From Azolla pinnata (lineage: Eukaryota; Streptophyta; Polypodiopsida; Salviniales; Salviniaceae): a stretch of 27,500 nucleotides of DNA. This document shows, in pieces, positions 1-10,795 of the stretch; the first letter of the stretch is position 1, and each line of letters starts with the position of its first letter. The DNA is taken from assembly GCA_037176905.1 (NCBI GenBank), contig JBBBWG010016001.1, positions 1 through 27,500 of the forward strand. Reading direction: 5' to 3'. Under the pieces are notes generated by a model that did no database searches, was not told the origin of the DNA, and saw only the letters and a program-made list of their open reading frames with translations. The position numbers and the translations under genes were made by a program.

Positions 1-82
1 GCGCCATGTTGCGGTCCCAGCTAATGGCAGGACGCCACGTGGCGGGCGCCCATTTTCCGGTTACAACCACACAGCGCAACAA

Positions 83-160
83 CTTCTCTCTTCTTCTTCT
101 TTCTTCTTCTTTCTTCTTTCTTCTTTCTTCTTCTTCTTCTTCTTCTTCTCTTTCGTCGTC
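83..160 (+). repeat. CTT/CT-rich microsatellite in promoter or 5' leader
   Basis: An almost pure pyrimidine tract of TTC/TTCTT units lies about 430-500 bp upstream of the UGE start codon. Such Y-patches are frequent around plant transcription starts, but the position alone does not prove a role. Confidence 0.7.
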
Positions 161-182
161 TGTGTCTGTGTCGTCTGTGTCG

Positions 183-217
183 AAACCCTAATTTCCAACA
201 GCGCAGGGAAACCCTAG
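183..217 (+). promoter_or_regulatory. Pair of telobox motifs upstream of the UGE gene
   Basis: AAACCCTAA lies at 183-191 and AAACCCTAG at 209-217. Telobox motifs close to the transcription start are common in plant housekeeping promoters. They follow a CT-rich tract (about 83-160) that could be promoter or 5' leader. No convincing TATA box is visible in 1-585, so the transcription start cannot be placed. Confidence 0.45.
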
Positions 218-585
218 CCGCTCTCCCTCCTGCTCCCCCCTCCGCCCCCCCTTTCCTCACGGGCCGAGCTCTGGATGCCCCAATCCTTCCTCTTGCTGCA
301 GGAGCTTCTCATCTGCACCGGGATTCCTCGCTTCGCCGCTTGTTGCCGGAATCTTGCGGACCGACGCACTCGCTTGTCTCTCTCGCACGCTACCTCCCCC
401 TCCCCCCCCCCCGCAGCAGTAAGCGCATTCTCTGCGCGTGGAAAGCCAGCCTTCTTCTTCAGCATCCCATGGAAACTTGACAGAAAAGCTCTCTCTCCTT
501 TCCGCCTTGGTTCTGGCGTTACGCCAAAATTTTTCAGTCGCGAGGACAGTCGAGGGGGAGAAAGGGGAGGCACAGAACAGGAATA

Positions 586-3500
586 ATGAGCCAGGTAATC
601 CGAGGGAACGTGAAGGTTGCCATGAAAGCATCGACGATGAACGGCTTCACCAAGGAAGTCTCCTCGAATGGCGCGGTCACCAACGGATCCCCGAGAGAAC
701 TGCTGCCGAACGGATCTCTGAAGCGACCCTCCAACGGAGTTTCAAATGGATTGCCGAAGGAGTCTGTGAATGGATCGCAGAAGGAATCTATGAATGGATC
801 GCAGAAGGAATCTGTGAACGGATCGCTAAAGGAATCCGTGAATGGATCGTTAAAGGAATCCCCATTGCGAGAATCTTTGGAGGAATGCTTGAAGGGAACG
901 GATTCTCTGTGCGAGAGCACTGTACTGGTGACAGGTGGAGCCGGCTTCATTGGGAGTCACACGACTTTGCAGCTCCTGCAAGAAGGTTATCGTGTTGTCG
1001 TCATCGACAGTCTTGACAACTCTTCCGAGGAATCCGTCAAGCGAGTGGCAGATCTGGCAGGAAAGAATGGCCACAATCTCTACTTTTTCCAGGTATCTAG
1101 AAGATCTCCTTCTCATCGAGATTTAGCATTGTTCCTATACCTTTCTTGTTGGTTTTCCCTAACCTGAATCCGTCTGCTTTATGAAGTCCTCATCCGATGA
1201 CCTGAAACTACTTTCTGCTACTCCTCTAGCCATATTCTCCTAACCTATATCCCGTTGTTAATCGAAGTTAAGTAGCTTTGTGTGATATGCAGGAGAAGTA
1301 CCACAAAATGATGCGTGACAATTATGTTATCTGATGATCTGGTTCTTGTTTTAAGAACCGGGTTTCTTTTCCCTAGCTTAAGTTATGATCATGTGGTGCG
1401 ATACTCATGGACCATGGGGTATCAGGACCTTTCAGTGCTTTCCTTTATGCTTTGCAGCATGCATTGGGCTTGTGCCAGCTATCGATTCAATTGCAGCCCT
1501 ATTTCTCTCCCCCGCATTCCTCTTTTGAGCGTAGGATTTATATGGCAAAGAGAGGAAACAATATCTTGATTATAAGATAATAATCGTATGAGTAGGAGAG
1601 GAAGGAACATGAAAGTAGGATTGATTATACGTATATTTTGGAAATTGGACTCCGAATGGCATGATTTCTGCCTTCTACGCATGAATTGTTGCAATTATGC
1701 TGGACTAGGTTGGTTATGCTGATTGATGAGGAACTTGCCACTAAATAAAGATGTTTTTTTAGTTGCATTGGGAAAAACCATAACTATTTGTTTATTGTTT
1801 GTGGCAGGTAGATTTAAGAGAGAAGGAAGAACTGGAGATGATTTTCTCCATGGCCAAGTATGTCTACAGTACTTCCGTGAGAAATTGATGTTCACAGGAG
1901 ATCCATGTAAGGCATTTATGATTGCTTTCTTATGTGCCACAGGTACGATGCTGTCATTCACTTTGCAGCGTTGAAAGCTGTGGCAGAGAGTGTCGCAAAG
2001 CCGCTGTTTTACTACAGGAATAACATGATTGGCACAATAAACCTTTTAGAAGTGATGAGCAAGTATGACTGCAAAAAGGTAAGGACTTTACATGTTTAGG
2101 ACATATGTAAGTAGGTATTTGGAAGTTTCTAAACTGAAGCATACACAGCTATGCTCGATTATTCCTCTAACACAACTTTATAATTGTTGTAGCTTGTCTT
2201 CTCATCATCTGCTACAGTCTATGGGCAACCCAAGTCGGTGCCATGCACAGAGGATTTTCCATTGTCTACCATGAATCCATATGGTCGAACCAAGGTATCC
2301 CAGAAACTTAAAACCCTTGATATTTGATGCAAGTACATAACAACGTGTCAGTTCGGTGGATATATGTATCATATATTCATTGTGTGCGCAGTTGTTTGTG
2401 GAAGAGATAGCTCGAGATCTTCAGGTGGCAGATCCAGAATGGAGAATCATTCTTCTCCGCTATTTTAATCCGGTTGGGGCACATCCTAGTGGTTTGATCG
2501 GAGAGGATCCGAGAGGTGTTCCAAACAATCTTATGCCTTTCTTACAACAAGTTGCTGTTGGAAGACGAAGTGAGCTCACCGTCTTTGGGAAGGATTATCC
2601 TACTATAGATGGCACTGGAGTACGTTCCTACTTATCTCGCTTGTGGGTTGTGTATCGTTTACCTGTGTTCCAACATCTTTTGCATGTATTTGGCATGCCA
2701 AATACCTGGTATATGCTTGCATTCTCTGTACCTGTTACCAAGTCATTAGGATTGAGCAGGAAGTCGTTAGATTTGTGCGGAACATTTTCTTTTTACGATC
2801 AAAGTTACAGTTTTCTGTCACATGGCTTTGTGTAATCCCCTGGGGTAGCTTATGTTAGAAGGGAATAATTTACTGTGTTTCTGTGCAAGGATTTCTATGC
2901 AATTGGCCATACATCTGATTCTTTTGCAGTTTTCTCTTGTCCATTTTCTAATTATCTTTGTCTTTGTTTCTAGGTTCGTGACTATGTGCATGTAATGGAC
3001 TTGGCTGTTGGCCATGTTGCAGCTCTTAGGAAATTGTTGACCACCAAAGATATAGGCAAGTTTGTGTTTTTGCTGTTATACTATTTGTTGTATTTTGAGG
3101 TATTTACAGTGATGGTTATCTGTTTGCATCAGCCTTTCAATAGATCCCATAAACATAGCTTTATTGTGTTTTTAGTGTCATAATTGCATTTTTTGAGATT
3201 GACTAGACTGTCTGCAACGGCATACTCATTATGGTTTGTTTTTCTGTAAGCCCCCCTTGTAAAGATATGTGTAACATGGATACAATGAAGTGATAATGTT
3301 CTTACCCTTGTCTTTTGACAGGTTGTACTGTGTATAACTTAGGAACAGGTTGTGGCACGTCTGTGCTAGAAATGGTTGCTGCTTTTGAGAGAGTATCAGG
3401 ACAGGTGTGTGGTTTTTGCATCATTTACAAGTTGTGCAAAAACCAACATTGTTAACTGTTGGGATTGCAAGTCTTGATTGCTTGTTCTATTTAGCAGAAG

Positions 3501-4059
3501 ATACCCCTTCGCTTTGCGGATCGCCGACCAGGAGATTGTGCTGAAATATATGCATCTACTGAGAAAGCCCAAAGAGAATTGCATTGGAAGTAAATATTCC
3601 TTCTTACTGCTGTGCTTGCCTTTCATGCACTTCTGGCGTATTCATCAGAATGTTGTTTTAGAAGTGGTTTTCCTTTCTGTAGTAAAGCTAGGCATTATGG
3701 CTAAGTAGGCAATGTTGCAGGACTTCTACAAATAGGTATTGTTTTTTAGCATAAGTGTGTTTGGAAACGTGCATTGTGGCTGAAGTAGGGAATGTTGCAT
3801 GCGTGCTTGAAGATGTCATGTTTTAACATTGCCTCGTTCAGAGTATGTTGCATTAGTCAGTTGTGCTTGTATTAGATGTGTGGCAACTGGTGCATGATTT
3901 CCTATTGTGAATTCTCTCGAGGAACATAGTGTCTTATTGTTTTATCCTCGCGACAGGGCGGTGTATGGGATTGAGGATATGTGCAGTCATCAATGGAATT
4001 GGGCAAGCAATAATCCCTGGGGCTACAGAGATCCGGAGTTAGTGAAAGATTCATCATGA
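586..4059 (+). CDS. UGE: UDP-glucose 4-epimerase (UGE), nine exons, extended N terminus
   Basis: Interconverts UDP-glucose and UDP-galactose with bound NAD+, supplying galactose for wall polysaccharides and galactolipids; probably cytosolic. Exons: 586-1092, 1808-1857, 1943-2078, 2193-2294, 2392-2619, 2974-3055, 3322-3404, 3498-3589, 3957-4059. They join in one frame to 460 codons plus TGA. The Rossmann NAD-binding motif GGAGFIG is at residues 117-123. The catalytic SDR set is SSSATVYG (Ser about 237) and YGRTK (Tyr261, Lys265). Family motifs [34 protein letters not shown] and [12 protein letters not shown] follow. The core (about residue 112 to 460) has the usual ~350-aa length. The first ~110 residues are extra and include four copies of an NGS(Q/L)KES repeat. 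Met1 at 586 is the first ATG of this frame; Met13 at 622 is an alternative. The intron after 3055 begins GC. The family call is secure; the exact start is less so. Confidence 0.95.
763..858 (+). repeat. 24-nt coding tandem repeat in UGE exon 1 (4 copies)
   Basis: Four near-identical 24-nt units encode S(V/M)NGS(Q/L)KE at residues 60-91 of the UGE product. More degenerate NGS/KES-like units precede them from about residue 32. The period is a multiple of three, so copy-number changes keep the frame. A second forward frame and an antisense frame are also open across the block. Confidence 0.9.
3056..3321 (+). other. GC-AG intron 6 of UGE
   Basis: The only in-frame donor after GAT-ATA-G is AG|GCAAGT, the classic GC donor consensus, with acceptor TTGACAG at 3321. 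Joining 3055 to 3322 restores the conserved [12 protein letters not shown]. The other seven introns of this gene begin with GT. Confidence 0.85.
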
Positions 4060-7000
4060 GGTGACACAGAAGGATGTATGATCAATCAACCAGCTCTAAT
4101 TTGGCCAAAAGACGGAGAGAGATTTTACACATCTGAGAGTACATAAACATATATACATATTGCAGCATCACAGGGTGTTGAGCAGCAGCATTTTGTGCAA
4201 TAACATATTTGGTGGGCAAAGATGTATATTGTTACAAAACCAAAAAGTAAGGAGAAGCTACAGCAAGATCCACTACCCAACCAACCGAAGGCAACCCAAA
4301 CCATGTTTATCTTTCTATCCCATGTGTCTTGGAAATCCATTTCCCAAAGTATCGCATATGGAGGATATCTATATATATTCTTTTGATTGTTTTGTACTAA
4401 AAATAGGGAGACAAGACAAGCCAGCTAGAATGGAATAGAGAGAGAAGTACGAGAATCGGTGAAGTGTTATGGTCCTTGCTGGCAATTGCAATTATGGCAT
4501 GCATAAACTGCCGTCTCGTAATGTCTAGCAAGTTTTTCTCTGTTCTATCTCTTCCTAGTTAACCGGTCACGAGTTCTGAGAAACAACTCTTGTTATAAAC
4601 TTTATAATTCAAGTTCCCCCCCCCTCCTTCCTCCATGTCAGTTGTGTATAAAGAACCACACCCATTGTAACTTTCTAACAATCAAATTTATTATTTTGTT
4701 TTTGTTGGACGCTTTTAGCACATGGAGAGAGTTGGATTGGCTGGTGGGAGAGCCAATGGAACGATGCTGATGTACCAACAACAATGGTTTGATATCTTTC
4801 TTTTCTAATTTATAACCTGACACAGGAGCAATTGACATCTGATTGACTTGACGTTTGCTTCGCGCGGGAAGGCCGCAGCTGAAATGGTACAAATCTCTTG
4901 CTGCTTGGAAACATCCTTCCATGTTTGGAAAGTGCAAAGGACAGATTGTGTATATTGATAAACTGTTCATGTGTGTATGGTTTTTGAAGAGCAATTCAAG
5001 GGTTGGGAGTTTCCTTGTAACATTTAAGGATTTTTTTTTACATATATTAGTCTTTGTTTAAGCATTCGGTTGGGGTCGACAAAGATGTTTAGAAATGGTC
5101 ATGATCTATTCCTGGTATCGGAGCAGTCGGAATTTGTTCATACACAGCTTGCTTACTCTTTATTGAATTGGCTTGAGATCAGATCTCAGAGCTTTTGAGC
5201 AGCTTGTTAAGGCTATGTATGAAATACCTGTCGATTGACCTTGTCAAAAATCTTCGACGGACTTGGCTGTCTGTTTCTCGAATCGTGCCTCTACTCACTA
5301 CTACTTTATAAATGAGCTTCAAAGCTTTTTGTAATCGCGATCTCTCAACAAAACCTTTCTTTTTCCGCCCAAGCATTCAAGCGAGGGCTAAGGCCGCTTG
5401 CCTCGTTCAACAACTTATTTGCTTGTTGTTTAAGCCCCACTCTTCAGGCCTTCCAACGCCTGATTCAGCTCTTTGACCGTGAATTCTGCTATAATTGCCA
5501 GTTTCTTCATTCGCTTGATTTTGGGCTCAAGCCAAAAGCTTTATGCTAAATCACGACTACCATATCCATGGTTGATTCTCTCCTATGAGATTCTGGATCA
5601 ATGTTAGCCCCCTCAAGTAATGAGGAAATGTTATTCTAGCTCTTTCATCGACCTAAATTTCCCCCCTATTTCCAAGCAGCTTCGAAAATCATAATCTATA
5701 GGTTGTGGCTCATGTAAGATAACTAGTCTTTCAATGAGACAATGGTGGCACAATGTCTTGGGCTTTTCTATTGGAGATAAGATAAGGTTGGTTTAATTTT
5801 TGAGCTTTTTTATACCTATCAAAAGTATCTGTTTTTTCTGAGAGCTAACAAAATTGGAGCCATTCGACAAGAAAGTTTTAAGATACTAGTTTAAATCATT
5901 AGGAAGTGAGAATTCGAGGGTTTAGGGTTGTTAGGTACATTTGATACAATGAAGATAACATGTGTTTGGATTTCGACCTTGTCGTACAATTCTGGGCTGT
6001 ACAACTCCAAATATATGTGACAGGGTGGAACTACCAAGGTTCTGAATCGGGAGATGGATAGTTGAAGAAGAGATTAATATTTGAAAATAATAGGAATTCA
6101 ATTAGAGGAAGTAATTACATTCATGTCCTTGGGAGACCAATATGAGGGAGATCAATAGAACATATATGTATTTGGGAGACCAATATGAGGGAATTAGGAT
6201 TACGAATATTAAAGACTACTAAGTTTAGATAAAAGAAATTAAAGAGATAAGATTTCGATAACATAGAATAGAGAGATTAGAAAGATTAGGTATGAACAAA
6301 AGATATTGGAGATTAGGTATTAGATTAGAGATGTTTAAGAGGTAAGAGGAATTATGATTAGATTATAAGACATATTAGGGTTCAGGTGAAAGATAGTTTA
6401 CAAGATATAGAGTAGGGTTTAAAAGAGATATTAGAAGAGATTAGGGTTGAGGTGTTAGGGTTTTGCAATTAGAAATTAGGGTTTTGAAAGTAGGTATTAG
6501 GGTTTAAAAATAAGGCATTAGGAGGGTCGAATTCTCGTCTCTGTGAATTCTACCAAGTTTAACTTACTCCATTACGAAGTTCAATTCTTGCTTGTTGTCG
6601 CAGTCAAGTCGTCTCGCCGATATCGCATCATATTGGCTCTTTGAGATATGGACTCTCTCCATTCAAATGTCTTAGGCTTTGCAACAACGGGGCTTTGAAG
6701 CATGTTTGAAGTTGAGATTTCGAGAGCGAATAACGAATGATGATTGATCATGGATTGCTCTCAAGATTGCCTCCTATTGCCAAGATTTGAGTGTTAATGC
6801 TCTTTGCATGCGGAGGCTAGTTTATGGCTTCTTGGGGCGAATTCCGTCGTGAGCTTAAGGATCTACTTCTCACGTTCGAGAGAGTATTTGAATGGGCAGC
6901 TCCTCTCCATTGCAAACTTGTTATCATGGTGGCCCAACACCCATTTATCAAATCAAACAAAGCTTCAAGTTAAAGTGCATCCAAATGATGGAATATGGTA

Positions 7001-7470
7001 TCTTTAATGCTTCGGGTATATGGCAAGATGGAATGATTCAAGTATTACAGATTGTAATGGAATTGCAATGATGAGAGTTCTAGTAAGTAGCTTGACGGTA
7101 TATGTTTCATATATGCAAGGCATTGCTTCTTATAAAACTTGGTAGGAAGTCTAATTTGGAATTACAACTGCCCTAAGTGGTTTATTTCCTCCTAGGACTA
7201 ATTTCCAGTTTTAGGTGTGATTTTGCTAATGTTGTCGGTAAAATCAAGTTTAAGTCTGTTGTCTTTTTTCTTTTTGAGGCTGATTAGGTGTGACAAAGTT
7301 GGCGATTAGTGCTTAACAGGCACATCAAACGTTTTCCCCGATGAAAACAGGAGATGCTGATGAATGGTTTTGCCTGATTGCCAACGATATCTGGTAGCGG
7401 ATCATCGAGTGAAAGAGCAGAATCAAGCAAATGATAAATGATAGTGCAACAAAAGAAAAGAGTGATAAGA
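4060..7470. other. Intergenic region, no gene recognised
   Basis: The region holds the UGE 3' flank and then AT-rich DNA. Open frames here are short and do not resemble any protein I know. About 5900-6530 is purine-rich with many TTAGGG, ATTAGGGTTT and AGATTAGG motifs. GGGAGACCAATATGAGGGA occurs twice (about 6131 and 6175). The stretch 6540-7000 could be decayed mobile DNA, but no diagnostic motif is visible. Confidence 0.6.
5900..6530. repeat. Degenerate TTAGGG/GATTAGG-rich tract
   Basis: Purine-rich sequence with scattered TTAGGG-type motifs, densest at about 6360-6510. It is not a clean telomeric array. The motif direction is G-rich on the + strand. Confidence 0.5.
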
Positions 7471-7477
7471 ATAAGTT

Positions 7478-7773
7478 ATGATACAATTCAACTTAGTTTT
7501 TACAGCTTGATTCCTCCTTAATGGCAAATCAAAATCTTTGAATACACTATCCCTGTTATAGGCCAGACCCACAACAGAAAACTGCCTTCATTTCTCATAG
7601 GGGAGTAAGCACAATCTGCTAATAAGAAGTTCTGATGCAATGCAGCTGGTTTTTCCGGCTCGATTCCTCCGTAATGACGAATCAAAGTCTTTGAATAGAT
7701 TATCCCCTGGTATAGGCCAGATCCATAGCAGAAAACCGCCCTCATTTCTCACGCGGAGTAAGTACAATCTGCT
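7478..7773. repeat. Tandem duplication, two copies of about 143 bp, period 153 bp
   Basis: 7478-7620 and 7631-7773 align through landmarks such as GATTCCTCC, TATAGGCCAGA, CAGAAAAC and a shared end ACAATCTGCT. The second copy starts only 10 bp past the stop codon of the minus-strand gene at 7784, so the duplication probably makes up its 3' UTR. Confidence 0.85.
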
Positions 7774-7783
7774 GTGAAAAACT

Positions 7784-9006
7784 TCACCGATTCCCTTCAG
7801 ACAGCTTCTCCAAGATGTTCTTCTCACCGGTGAGGAACTCCACAAATTCTATGTTGCAAGAAAAAGGAAGAGAACAGTGTAACCAATGAGCATGCAGGAT
7901 TGATGTCCATCACAACCATATCTTTCTTGTTCATGGCTATACATGCAGATGCATAATGCAAGTGTATCCCATACCATTCGTATGATGCCGGCAATCATGC
8001 TTCCACAGCCGTATATCAGTTTTCCATTGCTCGTTGAAATGAAGCGCATCCTCCATCGTGATGCTCTTCCTTGTGGGCCCAACCTTCCAGCACCTCTTCG
8101 TCGGCAATCCCGACATCTTCCTCTCCAGAACTACACCTGTCCAGAAACAGATGAACTGACCCCGTCACGGTCTCGAAAACACTGACAAAAAGCATGATAT
8201 CATCGTCGTACACGAAATCGATACGCGGAAAAAGATGAGGACATCGGAAACGAGAAGAAGGAAGGAAGGGGAATGTGCATAATACCTGGTATGGAACCCC
8301 CTGATAGAGCTACGAGAGCAGTGTAGAGGTCCTCGGGATTCCGCGGCTGGAAATCGAATGCCACATACTGCAAAGATCACAAAAACAAGGGCCAAATAAC
8401 AAACCAAAAGATGGGCGGTATCATCATCACCAGCTAGGAGTGAGCAGCCAAAGAATAAAAGGCAGGAAGAAATTCCGATGCTGAAAGGAACACAAAAGGG
8501 CCAGTCAAAACTGCGCAAAGAGATAAAAAACATGCGGTAAGAAGAAGGAAGCTATGGCAGCATGAGCACCGCAGATTTCCAACATGAGAAGCCAGTTTGT
8601 GTTCTCAGCATGCGAATAGACATGTCTTGCACTGAAATGACTGCTCCTAGCTCCCTCTTGGGGAGCGAGACTACGTTGGTAAGCTATCGACCAAGCATTC
8701 AAGCATTCTTGTTACGCTATGGAAGCAATCCTGTTATGTTAAGCTATGGAAGCTCTCTCTTTTCCATACTCGCGGAGGATGGTTTCCATTTGATCTTGGA
8801 AGAGCAAAGAAAAGCAAAGCAAGCAATCCATGGCAGAACTTGTACTTTACCGAGTCTGCGTCATCATCGGATGAGGATGCGAGGATCGTGTAGAAGTGGC
8901 GAGGAGCAGCAGTCGCAGAAGGAGGCGAGAGGCTCTCGGCCAAAGAGAGAGCCCGCTGCGCAAAGCCAGGCGGAGCTCGCAATGGCAAGCTCCCCACATA
9001 CACCAT
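7784..9006 (-). CDS. Conserved plant protein of unknown function with HDCR..TN...LTGE motif, four exons
   Basis: Exons in reading order: 9006-8851, 8367-8286, 8136-7975, 7848-7784. They join in frame to 154 aa plus TGA. Donors are GTAAAG, GTATTA and GTATGG; acceptors end TTTGCAG, GGACAG and ACATAG. After a Ser/Ala/Pro-rich N-terminal ~45 residues come YVAFDFQPRNPEDLYTAL, a GGSIPGVVLERK segment, LPTKRCWKVGPT, FNEQWKTDIRLWKHDCR and EFVEFLTGEKNILEKL. From memory this order of motifs matches a small uncharacterised plant family, but I cannot name a characterised member. The Cys-Arg/Thr-Asn core is not a catalytic motif I can assign. ATG 9006 is the first ATG of its frame, which stays open upstream to about 9213. 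The N terminus could be a plastid or mitochondrial targeting sequence, but it has several Asp residues and this is unproven. Confidence 0.85.
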
Positions 9007-9049
9007 GAGCCTGCCTCTGCTTGAATCTGCTCTGGTTTCATGCCCATCG

Positions 9050-9175
9050 CCAGCGGCGATGATGCTGCAGTAGCCACGATGATGATGCCGATGATGATGA
9101 TGCCAATGATGCCGCTGATGCTGATGCTGATGATGCTGATGATGAGGATGCTGATGATGAGTATGTTGATGATTC
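9050..9175. repeat. GATGAT/GCTGATGAT trinucleotide-type microsatellite
   Basis: Imperfect ATG/CTG-type triplets upstream of the first coding exon of the 7784-9006 gene. The tract produces spurious open frames rich in Met, His or Ile. Confidence 0.8.
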
Positions 9176-9231
9176 GATGCACAGCTCCAAGATGCTACTA
9201 CGCCGATGGACATCCCCGATGCCTCCGCTCA

Positions 9232-9386
9232 ACGAATCGATTTCTTCTCACAGATCAGGCTGATTTCTTCAGCAAAGAAGCAACCCATCTCTTCTCTATC
9301 TATCCATGACGAATCGATTTTCTTCTCACAGTGCAGGCTGATTTCTTCAGCAAACAAGCAACACATCTCTTCTCTATCTATCCATG
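9232..9386. repeat. 77-bp tandem duplication
   Basis: 9232-9308 and 9309-9386 are near-identical. Both begin ACGAATCGATTT and include GCTGATTTCTTCAGCAAA and CTTCTCTATCTATCCATG. The pair lies in the presumed 5'-UTR intron of the HDCR-protein gene. Confidence 0.88.
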
Positions 9387-9474
9387 TAGCTACCTATGTT
9401 GAGGACCATGATGTGGCATGTAATCTGCCATGTAGGGTATATGTGGCATGCTTGTGAAGGGATGTATGTACAAA

Positions 9475-9722
9475 TCCTTCTTCCTCTCCTTCTTCTTCTT
9501 CTTCTTCTTCAAGTCCTTCTTCCTCTTCTTCTTCTTCTTCAAATCCTCCTCCTCCTTCTTCTTCTTCTTCAAATCCTTCTTCCTCTTCTTCTTCTTCAAA
9601 TCCTTCTTCCTCTTCTTCTTCTTCAAATCCTTCTTCCTCTTCTTCTTCAAATCCTTCTTCCTCCCCTTCCTCTTCTTCTCCTCCTCCTCCTCCTCCTCCT
9701 CCTCCTCCTCCTCCTCCTTCTT
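9475..9722. repeat. CTT/CCT microsatellite with internal higher-order unit
   Basis: About 250 bp of TTC/CTC triplets, interrupted at regular spacing by CTTCAAATCCTTC-type spacers, ending in a nearly pure CTC run. Open frames over it are low-complexity Phe, Leu, Ser or Glu/Lys strings and are not genes. Confidence 0.9.
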
Positions 9723-9879
9723 CAGTCTTGCCCATCTCCGTCTTCTCTATCTACCTCAACTCGACTCTTGTTGGGCGAAAAGGGGTGCGTGCAAAATCAA
9801 ACCGCGAACTGGATCGATCTCAGGAGGAGCGCAAAAAAGGAAAGAGAAATTAGAAAGGGAAGGTGGGGGAGGCACTTAC

Positions 9880-10050
9880 AGTTGGGAGTTGGGTGGGCGA
9901 TGGCGATGGCGATGGCGATGGCGATTGAGCGATTGGGCGATTGAGCGATTGGAGCAGAGTCTTGGAGATGCGCGTCCTGAGAGAGATGGAGATGCGGCGG
10001 AGAGTGCGGGCAGCCAGGGAAGAGGCAGTGCGTGTGAACCGCCCCTTAAA
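9880..10050 (-). other. Probable 5'-UTR exon of the HDCR-protein gene (upper end approximate)
   Basis: On the minus strand a strong donor, CAACT|GTAAGTGCC, ends a C-rich segment with no ATG. It lies upstream of the first coding exon on the same strand. Possible acceptors are CTACTGCAG (exon from 9064) or CAAGCAG (exon from 9016). The second avoids an upstream ATG at about 9048 in another frame. Inferred from splice-site quality only. Confidence 0.35.
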
Positions 10051-10325
10051 AACAAGAAGAAGAAGAAGAAGAAGAACAAATCCCACAAGACGAAGAAGAA
10101 CTGAAGAAGGAAGAAGGAAGAAGGAAGAAGAAGAAGAAGAAGAAGAAGAAGAACAACAAATCCCACAAGAAGAAGAAGAACTGAAGAAGGAACAAGGAAC
10201 AAGGAACAAGGAAGAAGAAGAAGAAGAAGAACAACAACAACAACAACAAATCCCACAAGAAGAAGAAGAACTGAAGAAGGAACAAGGAACAAGGAAGAAG
10301 GATAGGAGAAGAAGAAGAAGAAGAG
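10048..10325. repeat. GAA-rich array with three longer repeat units
   Basis: GAA/AGAAG triplets include three copies of a longer unit with AACAAATCCCACAAGA or similar, then GAAGAACTGAAGAAGGAA. Base composition is the complement of the CTT array at 9475-9722. Confidence 0.9.
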
Positions 10326-10696
10326 CTGTGGATAATGCACAAAAAACACTGAAACACACACACAATCTTCTAATCTCTTCTTATCACACAATTCTCACAC
10401 ACACACAGTGTGTGTAGTGTGTGTGAGTCTGCGGAATGATCCCAGCTCATGAAGATGAAAAGAAGGGAAGAATGAATGAATGAATGAATGAATGAATGAA
10501 TGAAAGAAGATCTGGTTATCTGGTGGTGGCAAAAGAGACACAGAGAGAGAGAGAGAGAGAGATGTGCTCCAGATGCATTGCCCCGTCCCAGCGATCCACA
10601 GTCTCCGCCTCCCTGCATCTCTCTCGCGCGCAAGCAGAAGCAACTGTTGCAGGCTAAATCCTCCCTCGATTCAGCACCGAGTAAATGGGAATCGAT

Positions 10697-10795
10697 CAGC
10701 AAGCAAGCAAGCAATCAAGCAATCAAGCAAGCAAGCAAGCAATCAAGCAAGCAATCAAGCAATCAAGCAAGCAATCAAGCAAGCAAGCAAACTGG
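10697..10795. repeat. CAAG/CAATCAAG tetranucleotide repeat
   Basis: AAGCAAGC and AATCAAGC units alternate over about 100 bp. The long Lys/Gln/Ser open frames across it are artefacts. Confidence 0.9.

Noticed and set aside
438..1016. 192-aa plus-strand frame with EWIAEGI-type repeats and a 138-aa antisense frame with DPFTDSF repeats
   Set aside because: Both are shadows of the 24-nt repeat in UGE exon 1; neither has family resemblance.
6540..7010. Possible decayed retroelement
   Set aside because: No reverse transcriptase, integrase, protease or gag motif, and no LTR-like pair, could be seen.
8847..9182. Minus-strand frame starting ATGGGCATGAAACC over the first exon of the HDCR-protein gene
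   Set aside because: Joining this frame to the next exon soon meets a stop, whereas the MVYVGSLPL frame continues through all four exons.
9396..10417. Long open frames of Phe, Leu, Ser, Lys or Glu runs on both strands
   Set aside because: They are translations of the CTT and GAA arrays, open in several frames at once, with no non-repetitive conserved segment.
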